Assembly: GCF_000002075.1 (NCBI RefSeq)
Contig: NW_004798385.1
Coordinates: 102,002 to 166,001, forward strand
From: Aplysia californica
Taxonomy: Eukaryota; Mollusca; Gastropoda; Aplysiida; Aplysiidae
Direction: 5' to 3'
DNA: 64,000 nucleotides
The notes below the pieces were generated by a model that saw nothing but the letters and a program-made list of their open reading frames with translations, was not told the origin of the DNA and searched no databases. Numbering within the stretch: position 1 is the first letter of the stretch; each line of letters opens with the position of its first letter. A program made the translations under genes and the position numbers. Of this stretch, positions 37,017 through 57,357 are shown one piece after another.

Positions 37017-37530
37017 ATTGAGATGGTTTGGAATATTCACATGCACCTGCATACTGTCTTATCAAACTGAGATGGTTTGGTATATTCACATGCATCTGCA
37101 TACTGTCTTATCAAACTGAGATGGTTTGGAATATTCACATGCACCTGCATACTGTCTTATCAAACTGAGATGGTTTGGTATATTCACATGCACCTGCATA
37201 CTGTCTTATCAAACTGAGATGGTTTGGTATATTCACATGCACCTGCATACTGTCTTATCAAACTGAGATGGTTTGGAATATTCACATGCACCTGCATACT
37301 GTCTTATCAAACTGAGATGGTTTGGTATATTCACATGCATCTGCATACTGTCTTATCAAACTGAGATGGTTTGAAATATTCACATGCATCAACACACTGT
37401 TTTGTCAAAATGAGATGGTTTGGAATATTCACATGCATCAACACACTGTTTTGTCAAACTGAGATGGTTTGGAATATTCACATGCACCTGCATACTGTCT
37501 TATCAAACTGAGATGGTTTGGAAAACGTGC
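37017..37530 (+). repeat. 49-bp minisatellite downstream of ECD
   Basis: About 10 copies of a 49-bp unit containing GAGATGGTTTGGAATATTC and CACCTGCATACTGTCTTATC, with A/T and C/T variants spread among units. Confidence 0.9.
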
Positions 37531-38041
37531 ATCTACACACTATTCTGTAAGGTGGGGTCATATTCTTCAAGACTGTGCAACAAAATAAGCAGTTGTTATG
37601 ACAGTAATTCAAGAATGGCATTATCTGTCTAGAAAGCACACACGTTGAACTGAGGCAAAGACGCCTAGAACTCTGAGCCCACTGGTGACAAACAAACAGT
37701 TTAAGTGTGTGGTTTTAGTCTTTGCGATTGGGGAAACATAAAATGTTGTTGTCATTATATTATTTACAGTGCATCTTACCGAAGCCCCCTTGTGTCCATT
37801 CTCAGTTCACCGAGACAATCAGAGTTATAATGTAACATTTCTCACACAACACTAGTGGCCTTGATTGAGTCGAAAACTTCCCTTAACCTCCAACTAAGAC
37901 AAAATCAGAACATGTGTCTGTTTATTTGTTTTGTTTGATTGAGTATTATGCTTAAAGGCATTATCAACACAATTTGGTGTTTTGTCTTTGTGTGCAGAGT
38001 GGAATCAGCCACACAGACATGTACAGTGAGCTGAAGGATTT

Positions 38042-38047
38042 TTTATT
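38042..38047 (-). terminator. Candidate ECD poly(A) signal
   Basis: This is an AATAAA on the minus strand about 500 nt downstream of the ECD stop. Another lies at 37921-37926. There is no further support from sequence. Confidence 0.3.
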
Positions 38048-38544
38048 TCCCACAAGTATATGGTAGTAAAAAATTAAGTATAAAACTTCCATGTAGGTGT
38101 AGGTATAAAAAAACAGCCACAGTCCACCTGAACAGGTTTCTGGCAAGCCAAGGGCTTATGCTGGACAAAAAAACAAGTACCGTATACAAAGTGGATTCTT
38201 TCACAACAACATGGGTGGCTGTTTCACAACAACTGGCCTGGGTTGAAGAACCTCATATAGATCTCACCCTGTCCTCCACCTCCCTCCCATCCCTTCCCTC
38301 CCCATCCCCCTTTCCCAAACCTCATTCCCATCCCTTTTCCCCCGCTCTTGTGACAGAACGCAGACAGACATGACAACAAAAACTGACAGACAATCAAACA
38401 ATCGGGTTTGTCAACGACCAGGTCTCAGATGCGCTGTGCGGCAGTTTGACACTCCCCCCTCCCTTGGTGTATAAAAAGACAGGCCTCACCTGCCTCTTGT
38501 GGCAGTCTGACACCTCCCCCCCCAAGCCTTATGCATGTCAACAA

Positions 38545-47748
<9,204 letters not shown>

Positions 47749-48449
47749 CGTTTTTGTTTCATTTCCTCATTGTGTGAGAGATACTGTGGCTATTCTCAAC
47801 ATTTATTCTGTGAATAGAACACTTGTTATTAGGCTATACGCACAATCACTTGAATCACAGTGATTCACCTCGTATTTCACTTGTTTCATTAATTTACTAA
47901 GTTTTGTTCATTGTTTTGTAATTTTTTAAAAACATTTCGTCGGTGTTATCAGAGAGTATTTAATTATATTTCATGGTCTCTGTTGTTATTCACAAACTGC
48001 CTACATGCAGAAAGGCAAATTTTACAGGAAGGACAAAAAACGATTATTTTTTAAACACGCAGCGTAATCTAACATATTTCTGTAAAAAAAAAAAAAAAAG
48101 GGTAAGTTATAATTAGTGTTAGGACCAAATACTACTTTACTTGGTTTTTCTTAAATACCACAACCGATAGTTTTATTTTGCACGTAGCCGATAATGGGAT
48201 GACAAAAAATGTGCAGCACAATGCAGGTACGTGGTCGGTTCTCTACACTAAGCCGGTTCGAGCATGACGCTTCCGCACACAGCAGTGACACGAGGCGTCA
48301 TAATGTAGCCGGGAGCCGGTTAGGTGCAGCTGTGTGCTACTGCTCGCTGTCATTAGCCTAACAAGTAGTAGCTTATAATAAGCCTATATATCTGCATGGA
48401 CCACGGCGAGCTATAAGGTGGTAGTTGTGCTACGGAGAGAAAGAGAGAG

Positions 48450-48450
48450 A

Positions 48451-48534
<84 letters not shown>

Positions 48535-48567
48535 TCAAGAGAGAGAGACAAAGACATATAGACACAT

Positions 48568-48646
<79 letters not shown>

Positions 48647-48657
48647 GACAGACATAC

Positions 48658-48711
<54 letters not shown>
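48450..48711 (+). repeat. Compound (CA)n-(GA)n microsatellite
   Basis: A CA run at about 48452-48530 followed by two GA runs (48570-48641, 48659-48711) separated by a CAGACAGACATA-type spacer. Confidence 0.9.
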
Positions 48712-48715
<4 letters not shown>

Positions 48716-48776
48716 GACTGATAGAGAAAGACAGAGAGAGAGCGAGCAGCGGAGAATAGGCAAGAGAGACGGAGAG

Positions 48777-48872
48777 GGGGCTCTCGTGGCCTAGAGGTCA
48801 AGGTGTTTGCCTCTCATTCAAAGATTTGAGTTCGAATCCGAGTTGCAACCGAAAAATTTTCTTATCTAAAAT
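48777..48872 (+). repeat. Family A SINE head fragment
   Basis: A clear tRNA-like head (TGGCCTAGAGGTCAAGG, GAGTTCGAATCC) plus ~30 bp of body, which stops where the palindrome-rich repeat begins. Confidence 0.7.
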
Positions 48873-49425
48873 CGAAGTGGCTAGCCGTACTTAAGTACGG
48901 CTAGACTGAGAGTCTAGCCGTACTTAAGTACGGCTAGACTGCCAGTCTAGCCGTACTTAGATCTAGGTTTGGCCCAATCGACTCAATCCTGTTAAGTACA
49001 CAGGTCTCATGAGATCTAGATCTAGTTATTATTCAGGTTCAAATACATGCAAGTCAGTAAGGCACCTTTTGGTTTTGTCTGAAATACAAATACTTTAGGC
49101 ATTGCAAACTAAAATTTTCATTTACAATTCAGCCATCAATATTAAGTACGGCTAGACTGACAGTCTAGTACGGCTAGCCTGGCTGTCTACCCGTACTTAA
49201 GTACGGCTAGACTGCCAGTCTAGCCGTACTTATCTTAGGCCCTATTTACATAAGAAAACAGGAGGTTTAAAATACATGCACTGTCATTAAGGCACCTGGT
49301 TTTGTCTCAAATACAAATACTTTAGGTACTGCACACTAAAAATGTATATTTACAATTCAGTAGGCCTATTTTTTGTAAATGGTCAGTCTAGCCATCATAT
49401 TAAGAATAAGTACGGCTAGACTGTA
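48873..49425 (+). repeat. Palindrome-rich repeat, copy 2 (intergenic)
   Basis: Starts CGAAGTGGCTAGCCGTACTT and has two intact palindromes in tandem, then the two tandem subunits and further palindrome clusters. Highly similar to copy 1 over ~550 bp. It could be a non-autonomous mobile element; no protein is encoded. Confidence 0.75.
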
Positions 49426-49452
49426 AGTTAGGGGTTAGGGGTTAGGGGGTGG
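49426..49452 (+). repeat. Telomere-like tract
   Basis: Three TTAGGGG-type units at the end of the palindrome-rich repeat. Too short to be more than suggestive. Confidence 0.4.
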
Positions 49453-49465
49453 TTGAAGCCAAGAA

Positions 49466-49522
49466 CCTTGTTAGAGAGCAGGAAAGGTGACAATTTTACT
49501 AATTTTAGTGACGAAAATTTTC
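49466..49522 (-). repeat. Family A SINE body fragment
   Basis: It matches the reverse complement of the body just after the head (TTAGAGAGCAGGAAAGG, then ACAATTTTA and AAAATTTTCCG). It lies on the other side of the palindrome-rich repeat and in the opposite orientation to the head at 48.8 kb. Confidence 0.55.
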
Positions 49523-49595
49523 CGATCTTTGACAATCCTCAAATAATAGCTTTGATTGAGTAAAGAGAGACACACCAAAACAACAACAGTTTGTG

Positions 49596-49791
49596 GGGTT
49601 TATTTTTATGGTACATGTATAGGGTTTTGTGGTGCTCGCAACTGTATAAGGCATAAGGTCATAAGAGCGCCAGAAGATTAGAGGTGTTACAAGAGAGTAA
49701 CAAACATAAAAAAGAAGAGGAGATAAGGACGATAGATGTTTGATAGGAAAGAAGAAGCAGCAAACCACACCAGAGCACCCGCCAACCACCC
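49596..49791 (-). repeat. Family B SINE, intergenic
   Basis: Flanked by ACAGTTTGTG duplications (49586-49595, 49792-49801). Full length. Confidence 0.8.
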
Positions 49792-50751
49792 ACAGTTTGT
49801 GTGAGCAGGGAAAAAGTAAGACAGACATAAAATCAACAAAGAAAAAGAACAAAAGTAAGATCTACCTGTGGCACCATCCAACTACATACATGCAGACAGA
49901 TTGCTGTTGTTGTTGTTAGCGATCCAGTAGCATCTGAGCGTTAACTCTTCTAGAGGATGCCATTCGGTAATAATAGCTGCATGTCTGTTCTAATTGTTGT
50001 CTTGAGGAGTAGAAGCAATTAGATGTGTGGGGTAGCTTGGAAAGAAAACATCCCCTTAAACTTAAATCAGTTAGTTTTCTACAGAAGAACAGATGATGTT
50101 CCACTGTCTCTGAGGGGTAGTCACATAGTGGGCAGGCAGCAGACTGCTTTTGTAGACTGATAAAATCAACTAAGGAAAAGAATAAACGTAGGACCTACGA
50201 CACTACAAGTACCAGGGGCACCATTCAACCACCCACACCAACATAAACAATGGACGAAGGAGAGACAAGAAGTAGGACCTACAAGTGGCACCCTCCAACC
50301 ACCCACACAGATAGAAACAATACAGGGAGGAGAAAAAAGAAGTATCTTCCAGTGGCACCTCCGGCCACCAGTACTGTATGGAAATATTCTTTTAAAAAAG
50401 GTAGGCTTAACTTTGGACGCATTTCTCTCTGTACTCCAGAGCACCACAGTATCTTGCTTGTTGTATTGCTAAAAAAAATAATTAAGGGGATAAAGACAAA
50501 CATTTTGTACAAATGTAGTTGAATCCTGAAAGGGGGAGGGGGAATAATTTAGGGGATTAAGACAAACATTTTGTTGTTGAATCCCGAGGGGAGGGGGGAA
50601 GAAGTGCTACTGTTCATTAGAGCAGAGACTTACTTTAGACCTACAAGACTGGAACGACAGAACCCAGCTATATCAAGGTTAGGCCAGGGGCATAGATATC
50701 ATATATACTCATATATTCAAAGCACAACTAGAGGTTTTTCGTGGATGTATA

Positions 50752-53700
50752 TTATTTTATTGTCTCAACACAATATCCGGGCGTCCAGGCATTAAAAACT
50801 CCATGACTGCTGGCATCAAACTCCAGTGTAACTTCTTTGAAAACATCTGATCTTGAGATCTGCAAAAGAGTAAAGACAGTAAGATTTGAAGCTGTTTCAT
50901 CAAAACAATTCTTCACATCACAAGGATAAGCAATAGAGAGGAAATAAAAATATATGTTTTTTAAGGCATAAAAGTTGTTCAAAGACAAAGTATTGAGATG
51001 ATCATTTCACAAGTACAGCAAGACTGAAACAACAAACATTAAGATATATTTTTGTACACAAAGGGCTGCCTTTTGAAGAACATAGAACAATGTACAGTGG
51101 AAACCTGATATACAAGGATGATGGGACCAGAGAAAAAGTCCTATTAATTATATCAGATTCCTGTTAAATCAGAAATGCAAGGGAAGTAAGCATTTGTGGA
51201 CTAATCCAGCTGTATTTATTCATGGGTAGTTTCCCATGGCCTGTGCATGACACATTACGCCTGCGTGTAGCTAGGCTGAGGGCTAGATCGAAGTCTGCAG
51301 CACACTGCAGTCCTCTCTCGCTTCACACGCTGCGTGTGCTTGCAGTGGCGTGGCTTGCATGGGCTTGCTCCATGACTGTGTTACTCTTTCTCTTACTGTT
51401 TACACACGGTTAACGAGCCTTTGTCCCTGATATAACTGATTGGGCTCCGATGAGGCCCTGTTATTGCCGATAACTTTTAATAGAGACAAAGAGTAGGAAA
51501 AAATGGGGGTTTAAAAAATCCCTGCTATTACCGGATCCCTGTTATTACCTGCCCTTTTATATATGGTTTCCACAGTACAGAAACTGCTGAGTACAATTTG
51601 CAATCGAGATAAAAAAAATAATCATATGAATATCACTTCACAACACAGTCACAGGTTAACGTTATTTAATTGAAAAATCAAGGACTTACAGTTTGTTAAC
51701 ATTTCTATTCTATACTGTTGGTTACAAAAATACACGAAAAAAATAACAACCCCAAACCATTCCATAATATTAAAACATTTTTCAAAAAGAATTCATGTTA
51801 TGAAATGTTTTGAATATGTCCATATGAAACAATTTATATTCTATTATAATGATAACACAGAGGGTAAATAAGCATAAAATGAGTTCATTAAAAAAAAAAA
51901 AGTTTAGAGAGCCTTCAATATGTTTATATCCATAACAGTAAAGTCATAAGCAATAGTATGTATAGTATAGTATGTATAGTATAAGGTTTTACGGTGCTCG
52001 CAACTGCTAAGGTCATATGAGCGCGCAAGCAATAGTATAAATCAACAACTCTGAATGGTTGAAAGTACGAAACTCTAAGATTGTTTTTTTACTTTGTCTG
52101 TTTCTACTTTATACATAAAAAAGTAACTATAGCCATGCTCAATAAAGAGCAGAGAAAGAGAAGTTCAATCTCGAATAGTCACTCCAAAATGATGTGTACA
52201 AATATCGACTCTATCAATGTCAACCGGGTCACAAGGTCGCGATACCTCCTGAAATCCAAGCTTCTTAAATAGCTTCAGGCTGGCTTTGTTATCATATCCA
52301 ATCTTGCTTGTGAAACGTTCTGTATGGAGAAATTCCTGACCTGAAATTTTTAAAAAGAAAGAAATCTGAAAGTTTGCTCTAAAGGATTGGTTAAACTACG
52401 ATGTGGGTAAAAAGTTTCCATATATACATATATATATATATATGTTTCTTCAAAATCACTGAGAGGAATCCCAAACTGGAACACCTGTTCAAAGAATCAT
52501 AATAATAATGATACAACTTGTAAACCAACCATGATCCCCTCCAACGGGCATCTCTGTCCCCAAGGTTTCTCTCAACATTCTTTGCCTTTATTTCACAAGA
52601 ATTCTGAACTAAAAAAGCATCGATAACACAAGGAAATACTGTTAGGAGGGTGTTCGACAGAAGACAACACGAGCAAGAGCATAGTAGTCGTTAAGTCAAA
52701 AAGCATGTTATATAGAGCATGAACATGTGCTATATAAATGCAATTATCATGACTAAATCTAGGCTTACTAAAACTGACAGAAAAAATACTTGTGACCAGG
52801 AACAGAGACTGAGAGAGCGGAACAGGCTGGGGAGATGGACAGTTACTGCTGCAATAGAGAATGTTGAGCATAAAGGCAAAACATTTTTTCTCACCGAATC
52901 TCAGCATTGCACAGAGAGCCTCTCTTCCACAGCCTTTGCCACGGGCCCAGGATTCTGTGAATGATTATGTCATATATGTCCTAAAATAATATCACAAATC
53001 ATTTCAAGAAGAAATATAACATGCAATGGAACCTGACAAAGAACAGATTACACGTTGACCCCTGTATAAAAGTAATTCACAATAAAGCTGATGGTCTATG
53101 CACATACTTGATGGTACAAATCTACTATAAAACAAAAATTGTGTGTATCTCATTGCGTCCATGTCTCACAGTTAGAGATCACTAAGGCTGATACTTGTTG
53201 TGTTATTGTTGTTTTCTATCTATGTTTAAAAATTACTTAGGGCCTCCATCATTTTAAAGGCTACTCCAGTATACCTGTGCTGGCTACACATTTATCCCTA
53301 GTTAATGTACTTTCCCTTTTGGCTCAGCCGGACCACTGGCAGACATTTCAGCAAAAGAACAGCTTGTAGAAGCCATGGAATGTATGGACAAAAGAAGCAG
53401 TGCTTGTGCCGGGAAAGTTGTGGTTCATGAAAGGCACCTCGCCCACAGGAATATTACGCCCCTTGTAGACAACCACTCATATTCACATCGCTTGGTTTGC
53501 TTTCGCCAACTTTCCACAAACTCACCCACCTGTCCCTACTCTGACTCCACTTCATCTCTTTGTTTGGATTTACAGTCAAACCTCGTTATACCACCTGCTC
53601 CCCCACCCCGTTATACTGCCAGCCCCGCTATACCACCAACTTCATGATCATTCCAATGTTTGTGGTATAACAGCATTTGTCTATATCCAAAAAAATCTTT

Positions 53701-56532
53701 AATGTACCCATCAACAATTAATTAAATGGATTTACAATATAATTTTAAAAGCCCCAATGAATACCAGCTTTATTCATTTTTAAAACCTTTTCTGTGCACA
53801 GTAACAAATTACAGTATCTCAGCAGACTTTACACCTACAGCTCCATCCATTTTTTCACCAGTACCTGCTATCATGATTTCCACTTCTCCTTCACCCCGTC
53901 CATCGTGGCTAGGCTCATAGAATATATTCACATCACCAATCATGGCCTCTGCAAACAGTACGAGAAAACAACATCAGTACAATGCCATAGTTTTGTTTCA
54001 GAGAGCACAATGTAAGAGCACAACGTAACTAGAATGATGACATGGACATTTATTTCCATTGAACATGCACTTTGCAGTTGCACAGCATAACTAGCAGACA
54101 AGCAACTTGTAAAAAGCAGGTATAGCTAGTGTAAGCACAATCACAATTCCTTTTATTGAGGAGACAAAACTGCTGTCCTTCAAAAACTGGTTTACCTAAT
54201 TGCTATGTTATTGCTACAAAATGTGCACTGTAAGAGATAAAATGTTATGTTAATTCATACTTGGATGAGTCCAGGTATCTGTAAAACTAAATGTCAAATA
54301 GCTCATTGTCTTTGACAGTCTGTTCTGAAGAACTAAATAGTTCACACACACAGTAAAAAGCAAACGTTTATCTCTAGAGGGTAATAATATTATATTTGCT
54401 AAGATTTATTATATTTCTGCTACCACAGTTCCTGTGTATCTCCTGTTCAGTACATGCACATTTTCTTTCCATCTTAGCCAAGGGATCGACTGAAATAAAT
54501 GATGAGCCAGTGAAGATTTATTTCACATTGCAAGGCAAAGTTTTGGCAAACAGAATCTACCTGTCTCTCTGACTTCTCTGGTCTCCGAGGATTTTTGATC
54601 ATAGACAGCTCTGTCCAGCACAATAAAAGTGCACTCTGTTGAAAGAAAACAGGCACGATCTCAAACAATCATAAAAATCTGAAAGTAAAGGGAGGAGAAT
54701 TCAGAACAAAGAAATGAGTTCCTTAAAACTGTTGCAAGGTATGGTAATACAAATTATAAGTAGTATGTGTGGGACAAAATGTATATTTTTAGTTATTGTC
54801 CTACTATACTTCTACTTTTCGCATTGTTTTGAGCCAACTTATTCCACCTCAGAGGGTGGATGACTGCCAGTAGTGCAAATTATTTTAAACCTGACCCTGT
54901 ATTGTAATCATAATGAATAATGCAGAGTGTCATGTCATTCAGGAAGCCGTGACCGTTCTTAACCCGATGGACCTGAGTGAACCACTGAGCATGACTATCC
55001 TTCTCTGTGCTGAATGCAGACTCGAGGATATGCTGGTGTTTATCGAGCAGTCGATGTGCAGGAACTCAGGTGTACAGCTCCAGTACAATCAGAACTCAAA
55101 GGATGAAGGCGCCCTGGTAATCATTTTTAAACGGAACTGATCAGCTTTACTTAAGTTTTGAGTAAGGACTATTTTAGGACTTTAGAAGTTGATCCAGACA
55201 GGCCTGGCTTCTTGGACTTTTAACAATCAAGGTTTTGATACAACGGCCACACATTATGCGTGTCTTTAAGTGTTGACACAATGATCACACGTGTCTTAAG
55301 AGTACTTTTTGTCCTGGGTGAAGGAGAGGATTATTCAATAGATCTTACTACTGGAATTGGAACCAATGGTATTAACCCCCCCCCCCCCCCCCCACCAAAA
55401 AAACAAAAACAACAACCAATAAATGAGCACACAAATCAATGAACCCAGGTACTTTAAAGAAGCAAGGGAAGAACCAGATATATTTCAAGGTGAATGAGCG
55501 AGCCTCCTCCCCCCATCCCCCCTTACTTCTTAAGTGATTAAAACATAATTCCACTGTCTGCTTGTCCTTAACAATGGTACATCTAATATATTACAACAAA
55601 ACAGGAATTTCTGTCACTCCGTCTTTATAGTAAAGGTTTACAACAACAAAACAGAAGATTTACTGTCTGTGTCATTTCTCCACTTTTCTTGCATGTTGTA
55701 CTCTTCCTGCAGGCTCAAACGTTCCGAAGCTGTCAGCTCTCTCAGCTCCTCAGACTCCATCCAGGCATGGTACCTACAACAGAAGCAATATACATAAATA
55801 ATGAAAAATATATTTATAAACACACATAAATATATATAATTATTTGGTGAGACTGTAACAGGAACTTCATGGGACTAGAGGATTTTTCATGTTTAGCAGA
55901 ATTCATTAGAGTGCTAATGGCACTGAAAGCAACTTAGAACTAAAGGGGAAGTGACCCCTTTTCTTACTGTTAAAATCAGGTGCTACCCCTTTCACAACAT
56001 GTTTTTATTCATAACACGAGCACAGCTTCCAACCAAGTAGGAAAAACAGTCACATATAAAAATCAATGGCAGTGCAGGTTGAAATTGAAACACATCAGCA
56101 GTGGATCAAACACCCCTCAGATCTAGCAGGGGAACGCAAAGAAAAAGAAGACAGGAATTTTATAAATATTAAATAGCTCCAAGTTAAACAAAGTCTACGG
56201 TATGAATTTATAAACAGAGTAAGAGCATATTTTGTTGTCATTACTCATACACCCATGTCCACATACTGCGCTGGTCAAATCAAGTTATCATCTTGAATTT
56301 TGATCCGACTCAGCTGACACGGGAGGGAGCCAGTGCATCTCACCACAATAACCATCATACTATGCCACCAGTTACTTTTCTGGGCTCAACTGAAGATCAG
56401 CTTGAAATTTAATAAGCGCACAATTTGACTTTTTTTTTTGGCCACTCACTTTGGTACATGGAAAGCCTCATAAGGAACTAAGACGATTTTAGAGGCAAAG
56501 ATACGTAAGTTCTCGTTGTCTTTCATTTTCAT
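50752..56532 (-). CDS. NAT9: N-acetyltransferase 9 homologue, 7 exons
   Basis: This is a GNAT-fold acetyltransferase; its fly counterpart stabilises microtubules. Exons, high to low: 56450-56532, 55664-55773, 54561-54635, 53865-53948, 52895-52954, 52246-52340, 50752-50859 (615 nt, 204 aa; human 207). Phases agree across all junctions. The sequence shows the N-terminal KIVLVPYEAFHVPKYHAWM (human KVVLVPYTSEHVPRYHEWM), then ESEELRELTASE, KCTFIVLD, GDVNIF, GEVEIMIAESWARGKGCG with the acetyl-CoA loop R-G-K-G-x-G, then KIGYDNKASLKLFKKLGF and FKEVTLEF. The start chosen is the first ATG after an in-frame stop at 56689-56691. A second Met lies two codons on. An AATAAA overlaps the last codons (50756-50761). 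The gene is head-to-head with RRP7A. Introns hold a pogo-like MITE and a tail-only SINE copy. Confidence 0.94.
50756..50761 (-). terminator. AATAAA overlapping the NAT9 C-terminal codons
   Basis: The last codons ACA ATA AAA TAA contain AATAAA. Used as a poly(A) signal it would leave almost no 3'UTR. It may be chance in AT-rich sequence. Confidence 0.25.
51095..51575. mobile_element. pogo/Tigger-like MITE in NAT9 intron 6
   Basis: Ends CAGTGGAAACCTGATATA and, reversed, CTGTGGAAACCATATATA, with TA on both sides. The interior is noncoding. Confidence 0.6.
51960..52026 (-). repeat. Tail-only SINE module in NAT9 intron 6
   Basis: A 67-bp insertion of the same tail module, flanked by AAGCAATAGTAT duplications (51948-51959, 52027-52038), with a TATAC-type simple-repeat end. 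It starts with the same GCGCGC as the ECD copy. Confidence 0.85.
53573..53700 (+). mobile_element. Tigger-like terminus in NAT9 intron 4
   Basis: ACAGTCAAACCTCGTTATAC is a characteristic Tigger end, followed by further GTTATAC/CTATACCACC words. The other end was not found. Confidence 0.4.
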
Positions 56533-57357
56533 GAGGTCGTTCTGTCTCCATTCCCTTGAAGCATGGTAATTCTGCAGTGCCTCCTCTAAATCAGCCCGCG
56601 TTCTGTTAGCTTTCTCAGGTGTCCCTAGAGCAAAGTCGAGGAATGGAGGGTCGCCTGTCAGTTGGTGATGAATACAATTACAATAGGCTCAAATTTTCAA
56701 CTTTCGTTTTCGTTTTCAATTTCTGCCAGGTAATATTGGATTCGGTAACTTCTTTTACTGATCTGATAACCAGAATGCTGGTAAGAAATGTGCATTAAGA
56801 GCAGTGATGAAACCTACCAAAAAGACGTCGTCAATTTCAGTATTGAGAATTCTTTTCTAAATTGAAAGGAAAAGAAACGTTATTTTACTGTTTTTATGCG
56901 ATCTAAAATGTATGCAATGCTATACATTGCAAACGGTACTTGACAATTGGCAATGCCTTTATTCGCAGATAAATTGTATACATAGACAGTAACCTGGAAA
57001 GCTCATCTGACAACTGCCAGTCTGGCATTTCCAGTAAAAACAATGTATATATCTTGCTAACAATTAACGAAAACATACATTCCTTCTCTTGCTATTATAC
57101 TTGCATTAATGGCTTAAAAGCACCATATCCCTATTTTTCCAACGTATCCATCTCTTTTGGTGACAATAAATTTCTATTGATCTTAGAAAAAAGGCTGAGG
57201 CTCGAAACACGAACTTTAATAATATTCATATTTGAAACAACTTCTGACAAGGTCCTGGCAAAATTTTAACCGGAAATTTGTGTATTCGGGAAATTCCGAT
57301 AGATCGTATATTTTGTTCTGTGCTTAGGAACACGTTACATTTGTTGTTCTTAGTAGG
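56533..57357. promoter_or_regulatory. Divergent promoter interval NAT9/RRP7A
   Basis: The start codons of two housekeeping genes transcribed away from each other are only 825 bp apart, so a shared bidirectional promoter is likely. An ETS/GABP-like CCGGAAAT lies near 57271. No TATA box at a sensible distance was obvious. The NAT9 side contains a 52-codon open frame (56533-56688) running into the start codon without an ATG, which could be 5'UTR or an unrecognised upstream exon segment. Confidence 0.5.

Larger units (their letters stand above)
27356..38544. other. Long gene-free interval between POLDIP3 and ECD
   Basis: No exon with recognisable protein similarity was found on either strand. 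It contains SINE copies (27462-27622, 27842-28345, 33541-33714), a pogo-like MITE (28551-29067), two tRNA-like SINE heads on the minus strand (about 30107-30205, 31010-31110) and at least five tandem-repeat arrays. The ECD 3'UTR occupies part of 37.9-38.5 kb. Confidence 0.65.
47749..50751. other. Intergenic interval between ECD and NAT9
   Basis: No gene was found. It contains CA and GA microsatellites (48450-48711), a family A SINE head (48777-48872), the second palindrome-rich repeat (48873-49425), a telomere-like tract (49426-49452), a reverse SINE A fragment (49466-49522) and a family B SINE (49596-49791). Several units with the motif CACCCTCCAACCACCCACAC or close variants lie between 50165 and 50355. 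Confidence 0.65.

Noticed and set aside
48353-48801. Ser/Leu/Val/Arg/Glu-rich open frames
   Set aside because: Translations of CA and GA microsatellites.
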